8,601 bases of DNA from Parvibaculum sp040882025 (GTDB taxonomy: Bacteria; Pseudomonadota; Alphaproteobacteria; Parvibaculales; Parvibaculaceae): contig NZ_JBBECC010000009.1 of the NCBI RefSeq assembly GCF_040882025.1, forward strand, positions 1-8,601, written 5' to 3'. The notes below the pieces were generated by a model, which did no database searches, was not told the origin of the DNA, and saw nothing but the letters and a program-made list of their open reading frames with translations. Of this stretch, positions 6,134 to 8,601 are shown one piece after another. Made by a program: the position numbers and the translations under genes. Within the stretch, counting starts at the first letter, position 1. The number at the start of each line of letters is the position of its first letter.

Positions 6134-7285
6134 ATGATCGACCGCCGTGCCGCCGTCATTTTTCTTGCCGCAAGCCTTTCTGCCGCCGCACCGGCCCTCG
6201 CGCTGGATCGAACCTTCGACACGGAGGAAATGAAAATCCGCGTCGAGACGGTGGCGCAAGGCCTCGAGCATCCCTGGGCTCTCGCTTTCCTGCCCGACGG
6301 CAACATGCTGGTCACCGAGCGGCCGGGCTTCCTGCGCATCGTGACGCCCGACGGCAAGGTCGGCGATGCGATCTACGGCGTGCCGGAAGTCGATGCGCGC
6401 GGGCAGGGCGGCCTGCTCGACGTCGCCCTCGATCCGGACTTCGCGGAAAACCGTTTGATCTATCTGAGCTACGCCGAAAAAGGCGAAGGGGACAGGAACG
6501 GCACCGCCGTCGTGCGCGGCCATCTCACCGAAAGCATGTCGCCGCAACTGCGGGACGTCGAGGTGATCTTCCGCCAGCAGCCGAAGGAAGCGAGCACGCT
6601 GCATTTCGGCTCGCGCCTCGTCTTCGACCGCGACGGCCATCTTTTCATTGCCCTGGGCGAACGCTCGAAGGCGAACCTGCGCACCCAGGCACAGGACCTC
6701 AATTCGCATCTCGGCAAGGTCGTGCGGATATTCCCCGACGGTTCGGTGCCGGAAGACAATCCCTTCGTCAACGAAGACGGCGCGCTGCCGGAAATCTGGT
6801 CTTACGGACACCGCAACCAGCAGGGCGCGGCGCTTCATCCTGAAACCGGCATCCTCTGGACCCATGAACACGGGCCGCGCGGCGGCGACGAGGTCAACAT
6901 CCCCGAAGCCGGAAAGAATTACGGCTGGCCGGTCGTTTCCTACGGCGTCAATTACGATTTGACGCCGGTCGGCAGCGGCAAGAGCGCGGCCCCCGGCATG
7001 GTCGGGCCCATCCACTACTGGAAGCCCTCCATCGGCCCCTCCGGCATGGCCTTCTACACCGGCGACGCCATCCCTGAATGGAAAGGCAATCTCTTCGTTG
7101 GCGGCCTCGCGCGACCCGGCCTCTATCGCCTGACCCTCGACGGCGACAAGGTGACGGGCGAGGAATCGCTCCTTGAAGATCTGGGCCTGCGCATCCGCGA
7201 CGTCCGCCAGGGCCCCGGCGGCGCCCTTTACCTGCTGGCGGATTCGCCCGATGGCGAAATCCTCCGCGTCGTGAAAGCGGAGTAG
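6134..7285 (+). CDS. PQQ-dependent aldose sugar dehydrogenase (soluble, YliI/Asd-type), periplasmic
   Basis: 383-residue six-bladed beta-propeller enzyme of the soluble glucose dehydrogenase/aldose sugar dehydrogenase family, which uses pyrroloquinoline quinone and calcium to oxidise aldoses in the periplasm. A signal peptide is clear: MIDRR, then a hydrophobic run to ALA, with likely cleavage after A23. Family motifs in order are EHPWALAFLPDG (45-56), GQGGLLDVALDPDF (90-103), the catalytic-base region LHFGSRLVF (H157), GKVVRIFPDGSVPEDNPF (194-211), YGHRNQQG (R227), HGPRGGDEVN (246-255), KNYGWP (261-266) and GPSGMAFYTG (301-310). These align by eye with the H, R and calcium-site segments of Acinetobacter soluble GDH. 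The chosen ATG gives the intact signal peptide, although its ribosome binding site is weak. It is divergent from the nitronate monooxygenase. No PQQ biosynthesis gene is in the window. The exact sugar is unknown. Confidence 0.92.
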   Translation: MIDRRAAVIFLAASLSAAAPALALDRTFDTEEMKIRVETVAQGLEHPWALAFLPDGNMLVTERPGFLRIVTPDGKVGDAIYGVPEVDARGQGGLLDVALDPDFAENRLIYLSYAEKGEGDRNGTAVVRGHLTESMSPQLRDVEVIFRQQPKEASTLHFGSRLVFDRDGHLFIALGERSKANLRTQAQDLNSHLGKVVRIFPDGSVPEDNPFVNEDGALPEIWSYGHRNQQGAALHPETGILWTHEHGPRGGDEVNIPEAGKNYGWPVVSYGVNYDLTPVGSGKSAAPGMVGPIHYWKPSIGPSGMAFYTGDAIPEWKGNLFVGGLARPGLYRLTLDGDKVTGEESLLEDLGLRIRDVRQGPGGALYLLADSPDGEILRVVKAE

Positions 7286-7291
7286 GGGGAC

Positions 7292-8446
7292 TCACGCAAT
7301 CGTATCGCGACCGATTTCGGCAACCTTCGTGTGCCCCGTCAGCGCCATCGCGACATGCATCTCCTGCCGCATCGTGCCGAGCATCGCCTTGACGCCGGCC
7401 TCGCCGCGCGCCGCCAGCGCAAAGGCCCAGGCGCGCCCCAGCAGGCAGGCATCCGCGCCCTGCGCCAGCGCCTTGACGATGTCGAGCCCGCTGCGGATGC
7501 CGCCATCGAGAAACAATGTCGTCCGCTCGCCCACTTCCGCGCGGATCGCCGGCAAGGCGTCGAGCGTCGCCGGCGTGCCGTCGAGCTGCCGCCCGCCATG
7601 GTTCGAAACGACGATCCCGTCCGGCGCCACTTCCGCCATCGCAAGTCGCGCATCCTCCGGGTCCATCACCCCCTTGATGACGATCTTGCCCGGCCAGTTG
7701 GCGCGCACCCATTCGAGGTCTTTCCACGTCATCGCCGGGTCGAGATTCTGTGCGACCCAGGCGCCGAATGCGCCGAAGCCGCGCGCATCGGGCACGGCCT
7801 CGCGCAGGTTGCCGAAATCGAGCGGCTTGCCGCCCAGCGCCACGTCGCGGAGCCAGCCCGGCCGCCGCGCGAAATCCATCGCGACCTTGAGCCGTTTGCC
7901 GAGCGACATCGCGGTGTTCATGCCGTTGCGCGTGTCGCGGTAGCGCGCGCCGAGCACCGCGAGATCGACGGTGAAAACCAGCACCGGACAGCCCGCTTCA
8001 TGCGCGCGTTGCATCAGCGCGCGCGCATAGCCGCGATCCTTGATGACATAGAGTTGAAACCAGAAGGGCTGCGTCGTCGCCTTGGCCACTTCCTCGATCG
8101 AGCAGATGCCGACGGTGGACAGCGTGAAGGGCACGCCGAACCCCTCCGCCGCCTTCGCCGCCTGCACCTCGCCGCGCCGCGCATACATGCCGGCGAAACC
8201 GACCGGCGCCAGCGCCGCCGGAATTTTCCAGCGCCTGCCGAATATCTCGGTGCCCGTGTCGATCGTCGACACGTCGCGCAGCACCCGCTGGCGCAGCTTC
8301 AGCCGGTCGAACGCCGCCACATTGTCGCCCAGCGTCGCCTCCGCATAGGAGCCGCCATCGATATAGTCGAAAAGCTGCGTCGGCAGCCGCCGCCTTGCCA
8401 TTTCGCGGTAGTCCGACACCGAAACCGGATTGAGATCGAGACTCAT
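7292..8446 (-). CDS. lldD: FMN-dependent L-lactate dehydrogenase (alpha-hydroxy-acid dehydrogenase family)
   Basis: 384-residue flavoprotein of the alpha-hydroxy-acid oxidase/dehydrogenase family. It resembles E. coli LldD along its whole length, which oxidises L-lactate to pyruvate and passes electrons to quinone at the inner membrane. Matching segments include LFDYIDGGSYAEATL (25-39, Y28), LAPVGFAGMYARRGEVQAAKAA (79-100), PFTLSTVGICSIEEV (106-120), WFQLYV (Y133), FTVD (D161), GARYRD (R168), VIKGVMDPEDAR (K258), the catalytic SNHGGRQLDG (H283, R286) and the FMN-phosphate segments FLDGGIRSGLD and LLGRAW. Length equals the family norm (380-396). The ATG follows AGGGGAG (8451-8457, - strand) by 4 nt, a strong site. 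Related mandelate or glycolate oxidising enzymes share these residues, so lactate is the best but not proven substrate. The stop lies 6 nt from that of the opposing PQQ enzyme. Confidence 0.92.
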   Translation of the reverse strand: MSLDLNPVSVSDYREMARRRLPTQLFDYIDGGSYAEATLGDNVAAFDRLKLRQRVLRDVSTIDTGTEIFGRRWKIPAALAPVGFAGMYARRGEVQAAKAAEGFGVPFTLSTVGICSIEEVAKATTQPFWFQLYVIKDRGYARALMQRAHEAGCPVLVFTVDLAVLGARYRDTRNGMNTAMSLGKRLKVAMDFARRPGWLRDVALGGKPLDFGNLREAVPDARGFGAFGAWVAQNLDPAMTWKDLEWVRANWPGKIVIKGVMDPEDARLAMAEVAPDGIVVSNHGGRQLDGTPATLDALPAIRAEVGERTTLFLDGGIRSGLDIVKALAQGADACLLGRAWAFALAARGEAGVKAMLGTMRQEMHVAMALTGHTKVAEIGRDTIA

Positions 8447-8471
8447 GGTTCTCCCCTCTGCATTCTTGTCG

Positions 8472-8517
8472 CCCCTTCACCTTTCCGCGGGCGCAAGACG
8501 GCGGAAGGGTGAGGGGG
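8472..8517. repeat. Long hairpin-forming inverted repeat upstream of lldD
   Basis: The left arm (8472-8488, CCCCTTCACCTTTCCGC) pairs with the right arm (8501-8517) over 17 positions, two of them G-T wobbles (8476/8513 and 8482/8507), around a 12-nt loop. The wobbles pair only in + strand RNA; in - strand RNA they become A-C mismatches. The CCCCTCACCCTTCCGC-type arm looks like the intergenic palindromic repeats common in GC-rich proteobacteria. There is no T run, so a terminator is unlikely. Confidence 0.55.
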
Positions 8518-8535
8518 AGCCACAGGCACAACGCC

Positions 8536-8601
8536 CTAATCCTCCACCTCCAGCGCCGCGCCGTCGCGTTTGCTGTCGATGATATAGGCAAGTTCGCTGA
8601 A
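8536..8601 (-). CDS. C-terminal fragment of an unidentified protein (runs off the window)
   Basis: The - strand is open from the window end to a TAG at 8536-8538 and encodes 21 residues ending KRDGAALEVED. The start and most of the gene lie beyond 8601. The composition is plausible for a protein C-terminus and the position fits a gene upstream of lldD on the same strand, about 89 nt away. Too little is visible to name a family, and a chance open frame cannot be excluded. Confidence 0.45.
   Translation of the reverse strand, partial: FSELAYIIDSKRDGAALEVED

Noticed and set aside
6017..7015. 332-codon - strand frame opposite the PQQ dehydrogenase
   Set aside because: It is antisense to a confident gene and crosses its signal peptide and promoter region. 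No motif is recognisable.
7331..8512. 393-codon + strand frame opposite lldD
   Set aside because: The Arg/His/Ala-rich composition and full overlap with the clear lldD reading frame show it is a shadow frame.
1..8601. Search for CRISPR repeats, tRNA/rRNA, IS ends, toxin-antitoxin or defence genes
   Set aside because: None could be seen by eye. All larger frames are explained by ordinary metabolic or transport families.

Overview
The window is a GC-rich bacterial chromosome segment, most likely from an alphaproteobacterium. That placement rests on the GC-rich codon use, on the DUF2385/TIGR02301 protein (a family I know from alphaproteobacteria), and on the style of the feruloyl-CoA synthase-like and TPP-enzyme genes. 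I would guess a Parvibaculum/Hyphomicrobiales-like organism, but the sequence alone does not settle the genus. No RNA gene, insertion sequence, CRISPR array or phage gene is visible. The window reads as ordinary metabolic chromosome.

Left block (1-3909, + strand): a 5'-truncated feruloyl-CoA synthase-like acyl-CoA ligase, a LysE-type exporter 45 nt downstream, then a TPP-dependent decarboxylase/synthase of the kind often labelled 'acetolactate synthase large subunit'. The three are close together and probably one operon. It ends at a strong bidirectional intrinsic terminator (3935-3962) shared with the converging block. A plausible theme is activation of an aromatic or other carboxylic acid plus 2-keto-acid chemistry, but the substrates are not readable from sequence.

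Middle block (3983-5959, - strand): from right to left, a nitronate monooxygenase-family flavoprotein, a small secreted DUF2385 protein with two cysteines, and a 98-residue acidic protein of unknown function. The nitronate monooxygenase has a well-formed sigma70-type promoter (-35 TTGACA, exact 17-nt spacer, -10 TTTAGT). Its -10 and start-site region are covered by a 23-bp near-palindrome, a textbook position for a repressor operator.

Right block: a periplasmic PQQ-dependent aldose dehydrogenase (6134-7285, +) is divergent from the nitronate monooxygenase. It converges with only 6 nt to spare on an LldD-type FMN L-lactate dehydrogenase (7292-8446, -). Both would feed electrons to the respiratory chain. 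Upstream of lldD are a long hairpin (8472-8517) and the last 21 codons of another - strand gene that runs off the window.

I found no convincing previously undescribed multi-gene system. The most useful leads are the promoter/operator palindrome at 6003-6048, the probable misnaming of the TPP enzyme, and the two small uncharacterised proteins.
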